The notes under the pieces: generated by a model
The model's database searches: none
What the model saw: only the letters and a program-made list of their open reading frames with translations
What the model was told of the DNA's origin: nothing
Source of the DNA: Limnanthes douglasii subsp. nivea
Lineage: Eukaryota > Streptophyta > Magnoliopsida > Brassicales > Limnanthaceae
Reading direction: 5' to 3'
NCBI GenBank assembly: GCA_036936605.1
Contig: JAUPFV010000005.1
Location: forward strand, 48,690,742 to 48,754,741
Length of the DNA stretch: 64,000 nt
Part shown: piece after piece, positions 1 to 11,694 of the stretch
Position numbering within the stretch: the stretch's first letter is position 1
Layout of the letters: every line of letters starts with the position of its first letter
Made by a program: the position numbers and the translations under genes

Positions 1-229
1 ACCAGCCAAAGTTTGATTAAGTACGAATAGCCACATAGTAATAAATGAGTATTTACATATAAATACTTGTTAGTCCGAAATATTCCTTAACCGTTTTTAT
101 CTCTCTTATTTATTTTAAATATTATATCTTTCAAACCATAACTCCAAAAATAAAAATCCAAAAATACCATTGGTTTTTTTTCTAAAGATGAACAAAACTA
201 AATTTATGAAATATATTTTATGAATTTTT

Positions 230-800
230 TTAGTTACGTAATTACATGTAATTTGGTTGCAAAAAAAACCATAAAATATATTTCATAAAAACCAATGTAT
301 TCCAATTACATAATTACGTGTATTTTGGTTGCTAAAAGTCAATTGTTCTCTAATAGCGAAATAACGTGCGAATGTGTTGCATAAATAAGAAAAAAAGAGT
401 TGCGTAAATAGGACTTTGGTTGCTAAATAAGTTTGATGGTATAAAAATACAAAATACAAACTGGTTTTGCGATTACAAGTGTTAAATGAGTGTGAAAACA
501 ACTAACTTTTCTTGTAGTTGCAAAAATATATGCATTTTTATGTTGATAAAACTTAAAAGAAAACGATTGTGTTCTAGTTGCGTAAATACGTGTAATTTGG
601 TTGCGAAAAAATAATTGTGTTCTAGTTGCGGAATTACGTGCAAATATGTTGTGTATAAAAGAAAAAACTAGTTGCGCAAATAGTAATTTGGTTGCGAAAT
701 AAGCCTGAAAAAAGTAATTGTGTTCTAGTTGCTGAATTTTGGTTGGTAAAAAGAAAATATTTTCCACTTGCGTAATTAAGTACAATTTGATTGCGAACAT
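230..800. repeat. Degenerate GTTGCG tandem repeat, block 1
   Basis: A run of imperfect units of roughly 45-50 bases, each with a core like TAGTTGCGTAATTACGTG followed by TAATTTGGTTGCGAAAAA. Open frames seen here on both strands follow the repeat period and look non-coding. The flank at 1-230 (AAAGTTTGATTAAGTACGAATAGCC) has a counterpart upstream of block 2, so array and flank were duplicated together. I recognise no named family and saw no terminal repeats. Confidence 0.6.
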
Positions 801-1109
801 AAGAAAAAAACCTAAATTCCTTCAAAACATTGCTCATGTAGATTTTTCTAAGTCAGGGTTCGAAAGAAATGATGTTTCAAAGGTTCAAAATAACTATTTT
901 TTGAAATTTGTACGTGTTTGTGTGTTTATGGATGTTGTTGGAAGCATTTATCTTACATGTGGTTTTTAGTAAACTTCAAAACTCTCGTGGTTATCGGTAA
1001 TTTTAATTTTTAGGGTGGTTATCAGTAATTCTCCCTTTTATTTATATACAGTTGTTTTTACGAGAGTTAGTTATGTAAATTTATATTTATTTTTAGGTAA
1101 TCTACAAAT

Positions 1110-1790
1110 AACCATCTGGCATCAAACTTATTTAGAAATAACCAACCAACGTTTCATAAAGTACACATAACCACATGGATTTTTAATTAAAAGTATCGAT
1201 AATCCTTTGGTAGTCCGAAATACCCCTCAACTTTTTTCTTTCTTATTTTTTTTACAAATGTCATATATTTCAAATAAATATATGAAAATACCATTGTTTT
1301 TTTAAGACGAACAAAACTATATACATATTATTTGAATTTATTTTTATTTTTTAGTTACTTAAGTATGTGTAATTGAGTTGAAAAATAAGTATAGAAAAGC
1401 AGTTGCGTTCTAGTTGTATAATTACATGTAATTGGGTTGCGAAAAAACAATTATGTTCCAGTTGTAGAATTATGTATATTTGGCTTGCAAAAAAAGTAAT
1501 TATGTCCTAGTTACGGAATTATATGCGACTGAGTTGCGTAAATAAAATAAAAAAATTTGCGTACATATGACTTTGGGTGCAAACAAAATTATGTTAAGTT
1601 GCGAAATTACGTTAAAAATAAGTTGCGTAAATAAGAAGAAAACAATTGCATAAATATGATTTTGGTTGCAAAAGAAATCTAGAAAAAACAATTGTATTCC
1701 AGTTGCGAAATTACGTATAATTTGATTTATAAAAAAGTAAATGTGTCCCAATATATAATTTGATCGCGAATATAGAAAAAAGCATCTCCA
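1110..1790. repeat. Degenerate GTTGCG tandem repeat, block 2 with flank
   Basis: Second copy of the same arrangement. The flank at 1130-1260 (phrases such as TAGTCCGAAATACCCCTCAAC) matches 75-110 of the first copy, and the array at 1360-1790 uses the same units. The two blocks are clearly related but diverged. No gene is seen between 1 and 1900. Confidence 0.55.
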
Positions 1791-1929
1791 AAAAATATCA
1801 GTTATACATTTTGTTTTGTTCGTTTTTTTAATATATAAATATGTATATTTAAAAACAAATTGAATTAGAATTTAGAAAGTATAAATTTTTAAAAAATACA
1901 AATAATTAATTGTTGAAATTGTTAGTATT

Positions 1930-4110
1930 CTAAACATTTAAAAATATTATGGGAAGTAATTATCTTTAATGTATATGATTATCCTTAATTTAATTTTATT
2001 TTACTTCGAATAATTATTAATAATATTTTTGGTTTAATATTTAGTGTTACTATGAGAATATATATTGAAAATAGAAGGAGGAGTGAGTTATTGTAATATA
2101 TTTAGTAAATGAATTTTATGCTGTTTATTTTTAGAATTGAGGATTCATACTATCAAAATTAATTCATGTGAAAAGAGACGTAGGGCTGTTTGTTTTATTT
2201 TATTGGATTGAATTAATAAATAAACATTGGTGTTGGGAAAATGAGATTTAAAGATGTTGTATATACTGATGGAATGAAAGTATAATCGTCAATATAATCG
2301 CTTTGACTTAATTTAAGGGTTACCTAAATTTTCAAACTTTATTTGTTGTTACAAACTCTGTCCAAACCAATAGCTATAGTAGTTTGTTTCAATCCATTAA
2401 ATTGTTTTAGCGTTGATAATTTCAGCTTTCTATCGATGCCAGCATTTCACGAATAAGAGATTGTTAGCAACCTCATCTCATTTATTAAGTGATTTGTAAG
2501 AGTGGCGACCAAAGTCCCACATCCCACATCGGTTAAACATGGGAAAACATGGGAAGGATCAATGGTATATAAGTAAGAACATACTTCAACTAGTATGAGG
2601 CCTTTTGGTAGTGGACCAAATGCAAAGCCGTGAGGGCCTTCGGGTGCCAAAGCGGACAATATCATACTAGTGTTGAGATCGGTTGTGTTCTTACTTATAT
2701 ACGGAGGCGGAATATGCGGAACCCCATATTCCCAACACGTAGTATCAGAGCGTCAGGCCCAGACGGAACGCGATGGTGCTGAAAATTCTCAGGAGGTCGA
2801 ACATGAAGAAGTTATACGCCATGCTCAATGTGATCTGCTCTAGAGATCCTAGTTCAGAGTGCCCGTGGCTCATCAAGCGGTGGTACTTGATTGGAGTGGG
2901 GAGTGGCGCTAAGGAACAAGACAAAGTGGTCTAAGAGGAGGTGAGCAGTAACATCCGTAGTGCCTCTATGGTCACGTAGTCTCCAACCTGATTAGAGTGA
3001 GCGGATGAAAGTCAATTGAAAGGAGGCTAAGTGGTACTTTGTTCGAGAGGAGGATTTGTTAGGGTGGCGACCAAAGTCTCACATCCCACATCGGTTAAAC
3101 ATGGGAAAGATCAGTGGTATATAAGTGAGAACATACCTCAACTAGTATGAGGCCTTTTGGTAGTGGACCAAATGCAAAGCCGTGAGGGCCTTCGGGTGCC
3201 AAAGCGGACAATATCATACTAGTGTTGAGATCGGTTGTGTTCTGCTTATATACGGAGGCGGAATATGCGGACCGGACCCGCATATTCCCAACACGTAGTA
3301 TCAGAACGTCAGGCCCAAACGGAACGCGATGGTGGTGAAATTCGACCGTGAAATTCTCGGAGGTCGAACATGATGAACCAGTAGCCATATGATCAAGGTG
3401 ATCTGATCTGCTCTAGAGATCATAGTTCGGAGTGCCCGTGGCTCATCAAGCAGTGTGGCTTGATTGGAGTGGCGCTAAGGAACAAGACAGTGTGGTCTAA
3501 GAGGAGGTGAGCAGTAACATCCGTAGTGCCTCTATGGTCAGGTAGTCTCCAACCTGATTAGAGTGGGCGGATGAAAGTCAGGTGAGAGGAGGCTAAGTGG
3601 TACTTTGTTCGAGAGGAGGAATTGTTAGAGTGGCGACCAAAGTCCCACATCCCACATCGGTTAAACATGGGAAGGATCAATGGTATATAAGTAAGAACAT
3701 ACCTCAACTAGTATGAAGCCTTTTGGTAGTGGACCAAATACAAAGCCGTGAGGGCCTTCGGGTGCCAAAACGGACAATATCATACTTAGTGTTGAGATCG
3801 AATATTCCCAACATGATTACACCGTTTTACTCAACAAACAAATCTGTTTCATTTAATGTAGATTTTTATGTTAAATATGTATGCCAGACAAGACTGAACC
3901 TTACTGCTACGTGTAGAATCGGTGTAACCCATCGCATGCGCATGCAGATACAAACATGCAAACCGGAAAAAAAAAAAATACATGTTGAGGTGTTTTCTGT
4001 AAATTATCCATACTTATGATATAATTAATATTTAAACAGAAAACTATTCTTTTTATAATTCTTTTATGGAGTTGGACGCTTACTTGTCTTGGACATTATA
4101 ATTAAAGATA
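1930..4110 (+). repeat. Dispersed repeat, copy A (split by TRIM)
   Basis: Non-coding repeat present at least five times in the window. Recognisable segments in order are an ATTTAGTG(C/T)TACT(A/G)TGA block, a GTGCTATTTATTTT block, a TCGTCAATAT/CTTTGACTTAATTT block, a CATTATTTTAG..TTTC block, and a CTACGTGTAGAATC..CATCGCATG..GATACAAACATGCAAAC block. Here 1930-2494 and 3814-4110 are two halves of one copy separated by the TRIM insertion. The repeat stops near CTTGTCTT at 4092. Other copies lie at 6.7-10.7, 11.6, 19.3-23.4 and 57.7-58.6 kb. Confidence 0.65.
2495..3813 (+). mobile_element. TRIM retrotransposon with three LTRs
   Basis: Terminal-repeat retrotransposon in miniature with structure LTR-internal-LTR-internal-LTR. 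The LTRs are 2495-2737, 3057-3293 and 3623-3813. They begin TGTAAG/TGTTAG and end CCCAACA, and each holds the plant TRIM phrase CCCACATCGGTTAAACATGG and a TATATAAG box. After LTRs 1 and 2 comes GTAGTATCAGAGCGTC, close to the initiator-tRNA-Met primer site TGGTATCAGAGC. Before LTRs 2 and 3 comes the purine run GAGAGGAGGA, the polypurine tract. The target duplication TGATT flanks the whole unit at 2490-2494 and 3814-3818. LTR 3 has lost about 50 bases near its end. No protein is encoded, as usual for TRIMs. Confidence 0.92.
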
Positions 4111-4139
4111 AATATACGATATGATACATTTAGTGTATT

Positions 4140-4618
4140 TGGGGTCAATGCTTCTAATCTTAAGATAATGAGAGATCCTCATACTACTGGAAACTCCACA
4201 GGTTTTGGTTTCATTACCACGCATTTGATTCTGCTATTGAGGCGATAAGAAAGACACGAAAGGAGAACCACATGGCACACCAGCTGAGACAATTTTAGCT
4301 ACAACCAACCCGAATGCCCACACTATGTTTGCTAGTGGACACCCATCTCCCTAACACACCTACCGGTGCACCACTGCCTCGACAGCCATTTGCAAATGGA
4401 GGTGCCCCTCCCGGTCAAATGCCCATGCCGCTGCCTCCACAAGGTAACCCATTCCCACCATCAAGCACCTGGTCAAACACCATGGCAGGGTCAGCCACAG
4501 CAACACGGTCAACCAGGGCCACCACCGACATAGCAAATGCAACAAATGCACATGCCACCACCTCCTCCGATTAATGCCCCACCTCCTCCGTCTTGAAGTT
4601 GAAGCGTCGGTCAGTTAG
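4140..4618 (+). pseudogene. SF3B4 (SAP49) pseudogene fragment 1
   Basis: Decayed copy of splicing factor 3B subunit 4, the U2 snRNP protein with two RRMs and a proline-rich tail. At 4145 the frame reads FGVNASNLKIMRDPHT then GFGFIT, the RNP1 end of RRM2. A later frame keeps the Pro-rich linker, for example PTGAPLPRQPFANGG and GQMPMPLPPQGNPFPP. RRM1 and the start of RRM2 are missing, and frameshifts and stops break the rest. Exon-like blocks run together without recognisable introns, which suggests a cDNA-derived copy. The tail and 3' flank (TCGGTCAGTTAGTTGTATC) are shared with fragment 2 at 27 kb. Confidence 0.8.
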
Positions 4619-4889
4619 TTGTATCTTTTGGATGCCTCATGTTTCTTGTAGCTACTTGATTACATATTTTCTACTTCATTACTATCCAAAAAAAATTCAC
4701 CAATAACTGAAACTGGTCTTAGTAACATTTTTGTTTCAGCTGCAAATTCTATTTCTTTATTATCAACTGTTTTTATTTCTGGTTTAAAAAAAGAAAAAAA
4801 CAATACTTTCATAATTATGTAACTACAAAAGAAAATAAAAAGGGACACAAATAATTTATAAAAAATTAAAATGGTTTAGTCTTGAAATA

Positions 4890-6547
4890 ATATATACCCA
4901 AATGTAGGGCTGTTATCGGTCCGGTTCGGTCCGGGTTTTGAAGGAACCGGACCGGACCGCTAAGCTTATCGGTTCGGACCGGACCGGACCGCTAAGCTTT
5001 CGGTTCTAATTTTTGGAACCGGACCGAACAGCTAAGCTTTCGGTTCGGTTCGGTTCGGTCCGGTTTGGTTCGGTCCGGTTCGGTTCGGTTCCGGTTTCGG
5101 TTCGGTCCGAGTTCGGTTCGGTCCGAGTTCGGTCCGGTCCCGATTCGGTCCGATTTCGGTCCGGTTCGGTCCACTTAAAAAAATAAAATCAATTAAAATT
5201 TAATTTTTAATTATTTTTTTTATTAAAATAAATTATATAAAAACTAATAACTATTAATTTTGGTACTATAATTTATAAAAGAATATATAATAATAATAAA
5301 TAATTGGTTTTAACGGTTTTATTGGTCCGATTTTTTATCGGTTCTACCGATTTATCGGTTTCATCGGTTCGATTCCGTATCGGTTCCTTCGGTCCTATCG
5401 GTTTTATCGGTTCGGTTCCTTATCGGTTCTATCGGTTTATCGGTTCTATCGGTTCGGTTCCTAACCGGTTTTTTGTTTCGGTTCCTTATCGGTTTTCGGT
5501 TTTTAAAATGGAACCGCGAACCGGACCGTTAAGGTTCGGTCCGGTTCTCGGTCCGGTCCTTATCGGTTCGGTCCCGGTCCGGTTCTCGGTTCCGGAGAAC
5601 CGTCGACAGCCCTACCCAAATGTGGTTTAAGTATACCAAAAAATGCAGTTGACGTTTGTTTGATTTTTTTAGGACGAAAAAACTTTTGAACTTTCATTTA
5701 ATATCCGAATTGCCATTAAGTAAAAAAAAACACTAAGTATATCATAAATACACCGAATTCACAAAACAATCTATTTGGCTATGTATACAAAAAAAAAACA
5801 GAACCCTCTACTAGATCAAACCCATATTACTACAATTTTGTCAAATTTTTCAAATTGTTCTTGAACATTCAAAGTTGCCATAATAACATTCAGACTCTTT
5901 TTAATTTTTTTAAACTTCTTCTAATAAAAACACAAAATCAAAACTTGTTTTTTTGAAGTTTTTTTAAAATAAAATTAAAAATTTAATTATTAAAAAAAAT
6001 CAAAATTTTTGGGGGTTTGGAGGTCATTTTCCGGCCGGAATTCAGCCGGAAAATGACCATTTGCAAAGGCGGAGCATACCATAGGTACAGGGGGCGTACC
6101 ACGATACGCTCGGTACCGGCCGGTAGACCCCTCTGTACCGATGGTACAGAGTCTATCGTGGATTATGGTACGATACACTTGTACCATCGGTACAGACCCT
6201 GGTACGCTCAGCCTTTTCAAATGGCCATTTTCCGGCAGAATTCTGGCCGGAAAATGGCCTCCAAACACCCTAAAATTCTGATTTTTTTTATCAAATTCAA
6301 CCATAACCCTAAATTTTGATACTAAGACTAAGTTTTCATATTTTAGTTCGGCGGAAAAATTAGAGAGAACTTGAAGGTTTTAGAGAGAAGTTAGAGAGTG
6401 TAAGAGAAAAAAATGAGGTGGATAAGATTAGTAAAAAAAACCTTATATACCTAGAAATTGGTATTTTTGTCAAAATTTGGATAAACTTATACCACCTTTG
6501 GGGTAAACTCAAAATTGGGTATACTTAAACCACATTTGGGTATATAT
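4890..6547. mobile_element. Terminal-inverted-repeat element with foldback core
   Basis: Once the nested hAT is removed, the left end ATATATACCCAAATGTGG..TTTAAGTATACC is the near-perfect inverted repeat of the right end GGTATACTTAAACC..GGGTATATAT at 6518-6547. Inside, 6000-6290 is a long imperfect palindrome. Its arms contain GGAGGTCATTTTCCGG and CCGGAAAATGGCCTCC and surround several GGTACAG/CTGTACC palindromes. No transposase is seen. The target duplication cannot be separated from the TATATA context, so the superfamily is undecided (MULE or foldback type are both possible). Confidence 0.6.
4905..5614. mobile_element. Non-autonomous hAT element (GGTTCGGT-rich)
   Basis: A 710-base element bounded by TAGGGCTGT and ACAGCCCTA. 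Perfect 8-bp target duplications CCCAAATG lie at 4897-4904 and 5615-5622, the signature of hAT transposons. Both halves are packed with GGTTCGGTCCGG-type motifs that face each other across an AT-rich centre (5180-5300), so the element can fold back on itself. The frames at 4992-5174 and 5304-5630 are by-products of this repeat. Confidence 0.88.
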
Positions 6548-6853
6548 AGCCCAAATAATATTTTTAAATATGCAATTTTAAAAATTAAACATAAGTAATT
6601 ACTAAAATTATGCATGTTTTGTGTATCCAAATGCATGAAGCAATTATATTACAGATTTTTGTTAATAAATTTTAAATTTAAATGATTATGAATAATTTTT
6701 TAAAAAAAATAATTAATGATAATTTTTTTAACATTTAGTGCTACTGTGAAAATATGTATTGGAAATACAACGAGAGTAGTGACTTTAATAAATGAATTCA
6801 TGTCAAAAGAGATGTAGGGCCTATTCACTTTATTTGATTGGATTAGATTAATA

Positions 6854-7041
6854 CTCTCTCGTGTTTGTCGTTTTAAATTTTTTTTTTTTTAAATAAATAT
6901 TTGTCGTTCACGTTTATGAATGCAATTTTAAATATTATTTATAATCAACTAATTGGATTTTTTTTATTATTAAAAAAAGAAATAATTATTATATTACTTA
7001 ATACATGTGTCTAACCTTAAAATGACAAACGATGGAGGATG
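6854..7041. mobile_element. Stowaway-type MITE
   Basis: A 188-base AT-rich insertion flanked by TA (6852-6853 and 7042-7043). The left end is CTCTCTCGTGTTTGTCGTTT. The right end in reverse complement is CATCCTCCATCGTTTGTCAT, which resembles the Stowaway (Tc1/mariner) end CTCCCTCCGT. Removing it restores the order of the dispersed repeat seen in copy A (ATTAATAAA). Confidence 0.75.
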
Positions 7042-7304
7042 TAAACGTCACTATTAGGATGATGGGCAGTGTGTGGAGAAGAGATTTAAAAATCGTATAC
7101 CGATTGAATTAAGGTATAATCGTCAATATAAATGCTGACTTAATATAAGGGTCACTTGAATTTTCAAATTTTATTCGTTGTTTCAAACTCTTTCCGAACT
7201 CATAGGTTTTTTGTATTAGTAGTTTGTTTCTGTCAATAAATGTTTTTCACATTATTTTATTATTTTATGGTTAGTAATTTCAGTTTTTTTTATGGATGAC
7301 TATA

Positions 7305-9645
7305 GGTGGTAAACGGTTTGAACCGTGAATCATCGGAAGGAACAGTTTGATAGAAAACCGCGGTTTGCGGTTCTCGTGATTTGCGGTTATGGCGGACTAT
7401 TTTTTATGCGGTCTTAACAGGTTTTCGATCCTAACAATTTGCGATTTTAATAGTTTGTTATCTTTGCGGTTTGCAGTTTTAGTGGACCAGTTTCGCAGTT
7501 ATACCACTAGTTTAACCACCAGAAAAACCATTTAGGAAATGTTTATCAAAATATTTTATAATGTTATTTAAAATTAATTTGTATGTGTTAATTGAATCTA
7601 ATTTCAATAATCGAGATATGCTATTTAATATATTTTAATTTAAATATTTTATAATTTTAATCGAAATTCTATAATCAAGCAATTATATTTAAAAATAATA
7701 ATTGTAAGAGGATTTTGATATGTTTGATTATATTTATGTAATTAAGATATTTTATTTAATATTAGGTAGATATTAAATAAAATATATACATCTAATTGTA
7801 TTTTGATTACAACTTTCAATATTATTGAAAATATTTTTTCGATTATAAAAATAATAATTTGATCGTCTTAAACAAAATATCGTAAACAATATAATTGTAA
7901 AATGATTTGTATATTGTTTGAACATACTAGGTACTTAAGATGTTTTATTTAATTTTAGGTACATATTAAATAATATATACCTATTAGACATATAATTGTA
8001 TTCTTCTTTTAAAGTATTAGGTGATTCTTTAGATCTTTTAAGCTTAAAGTGTTTATGTTTAGATGATTTAAATAGTTTATTGTATTTTCGAACTATTCAA
8101 TATTTGAAGTTTAAATTTTAAATTTTTAGAACTGTATAAGTATATGCATAAACATAAATTACTTATAAATAACAAAATAAAAATTGAAATAGATTTAAAT
8201 AACGTTTAATAAAAAAAAGCAAAACAAACGCTTCAAGCTTGAAACATAGTTGTTAAAAAAAATATTAATAAAATTTCCAAAAAAAAAAAACCGGGTCATC
8301 CGGACATTTGTCCGGATCCGGAGAAATCTCCCGATGGCCCGAATTTGCAGTCCCGGCGTCCGGACCATCCAAAGATTTGTCCGGATGGTCCGGCAAATCC
8401 AAACTCACAAACTCATATACTCCTCCCTATATCTCTCTAAATCTCTCTACTTGTTCTAATATTCTAGAAAACTCAAATTTCTTATTTTACATATTGTATT
8501 TCTACTTTTGGAATTGTTTGATTTTTTTTCACAAATTGTTTATATTTGATAAAAACACTTAAATAATGTTGGGATAACATTATAATAGCTCAATTAAAAG
8601 CTTCGTATAATTTATCAAGTTATTTACTTGTTATAATTATTTAAATTAGTTCTTTTAATTATAATTTTATTAGTTGTTATTAGTTGTTATTGCTTGTTAT
8701 TGCTTGTTATTAGTTGGTATTAGTTGGTATTAGTCTAAATTTTTGTTTTTATTATTTGCGATATTAATTAGTTTCGATTAGTATTTTATTGCATATTTAA
8801 AAACAACGTTGTTTTAAATTTTCACTTGTTATGAATGATGTTTGTGATAACCAAAACAAATTAATACTAACCAAAATGTAATAATAATTTTATAATCATT
8901 ATTAAAATTACAATAATAAAATTCAAAATGTAATATTAAAATTATAACAATATAACTTGTAATCTTTTACCATGATAAAATATGATTTTGGTTTAAAAAA
9001 TAATAAATAACACTTGTAATATTTATAACCAAATCACAATAATAATGTTCAAAATGTAATATTAAAATTATAACAAATATAACTTTTACTATGATAAGAT
9101 TTGATTTTGGTTTAAAAAATAATAACAAACACTTGTAATATTTAAAACCAACTCACAATATCATAATAGTAATCAAAATGTAATATTAAAATTTTATATT
9201 TTAACATGATAAGATATAATTTTGGTTTGTAACATAATATCAACACTACTATTATTGGATCCCAAAACATAATAATAATATTCAAAATATAATAATAACA
9301 TAAATAATATTTAAAATTTTGGATTATATAACAATTACAACACTTAAAATATTAATAACCAAAACAAATTAATACTAACCAAAATGTAATAATTTTATAC
9401 TCATATGCAATATCTCAAAAAAAATTTAAATATAACTTAACATATAATTTTAGTTATAAAATAATTAAAACATTTATAATATTTACCAATAAACTACGGT
9501 GATAAACCGCGGTTTTGCGGTCCTGGCGATTTGCGGTCCTGATGATTTACTCCTTATGCAGTCCTTGCAGTTTACGGTCTTAATGGGTCAATTAAACAAT
9601 TTACCCGCTGATTCAGCTTTTGAACCGCGGTTCCAGAACCATTCA
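7305..9645. mobile_element. hAT-like non-autonomous insertion in copy B
   Basis: A 2.3-kb AT-rich block separating two parts of the dispersed repeat. Its ends are facing GGTTTGAACCG / AACCGCGGTTC motifs: GGTGGTAAACGGTTTGAACC on the left and GAACCATTCACCA on the right. Both sides carry repeated GCGGTTTGCGGT phrases. A GC-rich run of CCGGAC/GTCCGG palindromes lies at 8290-8400. No transposase frame and no clear 8-bp duplication were found, so the assignment is tentative. The rest (8400-9480) is low-complexity AT-rich DNA with short repeats (TTAGTTGTTATTGCTTG near 8670) and no gene. Confidence 0.4.
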
Positions 9646-9734
9646 CCACAACGTCATCTCATAAATAAAGATATTTTTTTACGCACCAAACAAGAGTAGT
9701 GGAAAATGTAATACACAGGTCTCTCTTTCCTTTT

Positions 9735-10375
<641 letters not shown>

Positions 10376-10799
10376 CAGGTCTCTCTTTCCTTTTAATATA
10401 GATTTTTAAGTTATCGATGTATGGCCCGTCTTATTTTTACTACATGTACTATCCGTGTAATGCATCTCATGCAGATACAAACACGCAAACCATAAAATAG
10501 GTAATGTAAAATAAAAGGCACGAATTTGTGAAGGTGGTTTCTGTACGTTATCAGTAAAACAAAATAAGTTGATTAAAAAAAAATATAAGTGGTTTTTACG
10601 TAATAAGTTTGATGTATCAAAATTATAATGTTTAATAGGTTGATAATATATACCATGAAAGCTTCTCATTTAAAAGCATTACCAATAAAAACATACATTT
10701 GACTTATCATCAGAACCCAATGTTAAATACTCCTACTACATAAACAAACTACTCCAGATTCTTGTATCTTACCTGATACCATTATATCTAGAATACGGA

Positions 10800-11531
10800 A
10801 ATAGTCGTAGAAAAGGGATCAATCAAGTCCATCTCCTGTATGTCTATTACTGCCACCAAGATTGTTGCAGTGACTCCCACCAACAACTAACTCAAAGCCT
10901 CTATATGTGTCGAACATTTGTTCTATACCGTCTGCAGTGACTGATTGGATGTCCACCATGTTGGTCAGCGTACCCTTCTGGTTGGTTTGCTCCGATCAGC
11001 TTCTTTGAATGCCACGGTGAAGTGCAACTTCCGCACCACCTATACCAGACAAGCGGTAAAGGAGATTGACGCGGCTGGGAAACTGTCCCTTTAACACTGA
11101 GAGGTGGAAAGCGTCAGCCTGGAAAGAGTTGTCAAGTGACTTGTATCTGTCTGTTCTGCTTATGCCACATCCCCTTGTATGATTTCTTGGAAATCCCAAT
11201 AGCAATTCAATCTTATCAGGTTCGAGTGGGGCCAGCTTGTTCTTTCCAACCCATACCAAATTCTACCTCCGGCATCGAGGACATACCTTTGTACGCTCAG
11301 TGGCGGTTTCCCAACGCCATTAGACTTTTCTAAAGTCTTGCCGATCCTATCTGTGAGTCTTGCACTAGAGATGGAAGTTTGTAAGCAGTTCAACTTTGTT
11401 CGTGGATCCACCAAGACCACCATTTCCTCGTCATAGGCAGAGCTTCGTGTATGGTGGAAGGAGGAAGAGGAAAGAGGGGAAACTTGTTTAGTGTTGACGA
11501 CTGGAAGATTGTGAATATAGCCCCTCTTTCT
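10800..11531 (-). pseudogene. DRM-type DNA (cytosine-5) methyltransferase pseudogene
   Basis: Fragment of a DOMAINS REARRANGED METHYLTRANSFERASE, the plant enzyme of RNA-directed DNA methylation. The permuted motif order is visible. First come VDPRTKLNCLQTSISSARLT and YGLERTSWP, then LGFPRNHTRGCGISRTDRYK with SLDNSF, then HLSVLKGQFPSRVNLL and SGIGGAEVALHR, then VDIQSV, ELVVGGSHCNN and SNRHT. These lie in at least three frames. The catalytic PC motif reads His-Cys instead of Pro-Cys, and a stop replaces the residues after GDGLD. The blocks follow one another without recognisable introns, which suggests a processed copy, but I see no A-tail or target duplication. Confidence 0.85.
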
Positions 11532-11559
11532 TGCCGCCACACAAAATTATTTTGAATCT

Positions 11560-11690
11560 GATTTTGTCTTTAATACAGAATTTTATGTTTTCAATGTATC
11601 ACCCGACAAGACTTAACCTTACTGCTACGTGTATCGTCCGTGTAATCCATAGCATGCAGATACAGACATGCAAACAGTAAAATAAGTAGT
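11560..11690 (+). repeat. Dispersed repeat, copy C (short fragment)
   Basis: Only the CTACGTGTATCGTCCGTG..AGCATGCAGATACAGACATG block of the dispersed repeat is present, directly after the DRM pseudogene and directly before the F1 segment. Confidence 0.6.
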
Positions 11691-11694
11691 ATCT

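Noticed and set aside
2495..3813. Cassandra-type TRIM with 5S rRNA sequence
   Set aside because: The LTRs lack the 5S rDNA internal control region motifs that define Cassandra, so only the general TRIM class is supported.
4992..5630. Protein-like frames of Pro/Asp/Arg or Phe/Gly/Ser on both strands
   Set aside because: Caused by the GGTTCGGTCC repeat of the hAT element; the frames vanish if the repeat is read as DNA motif.
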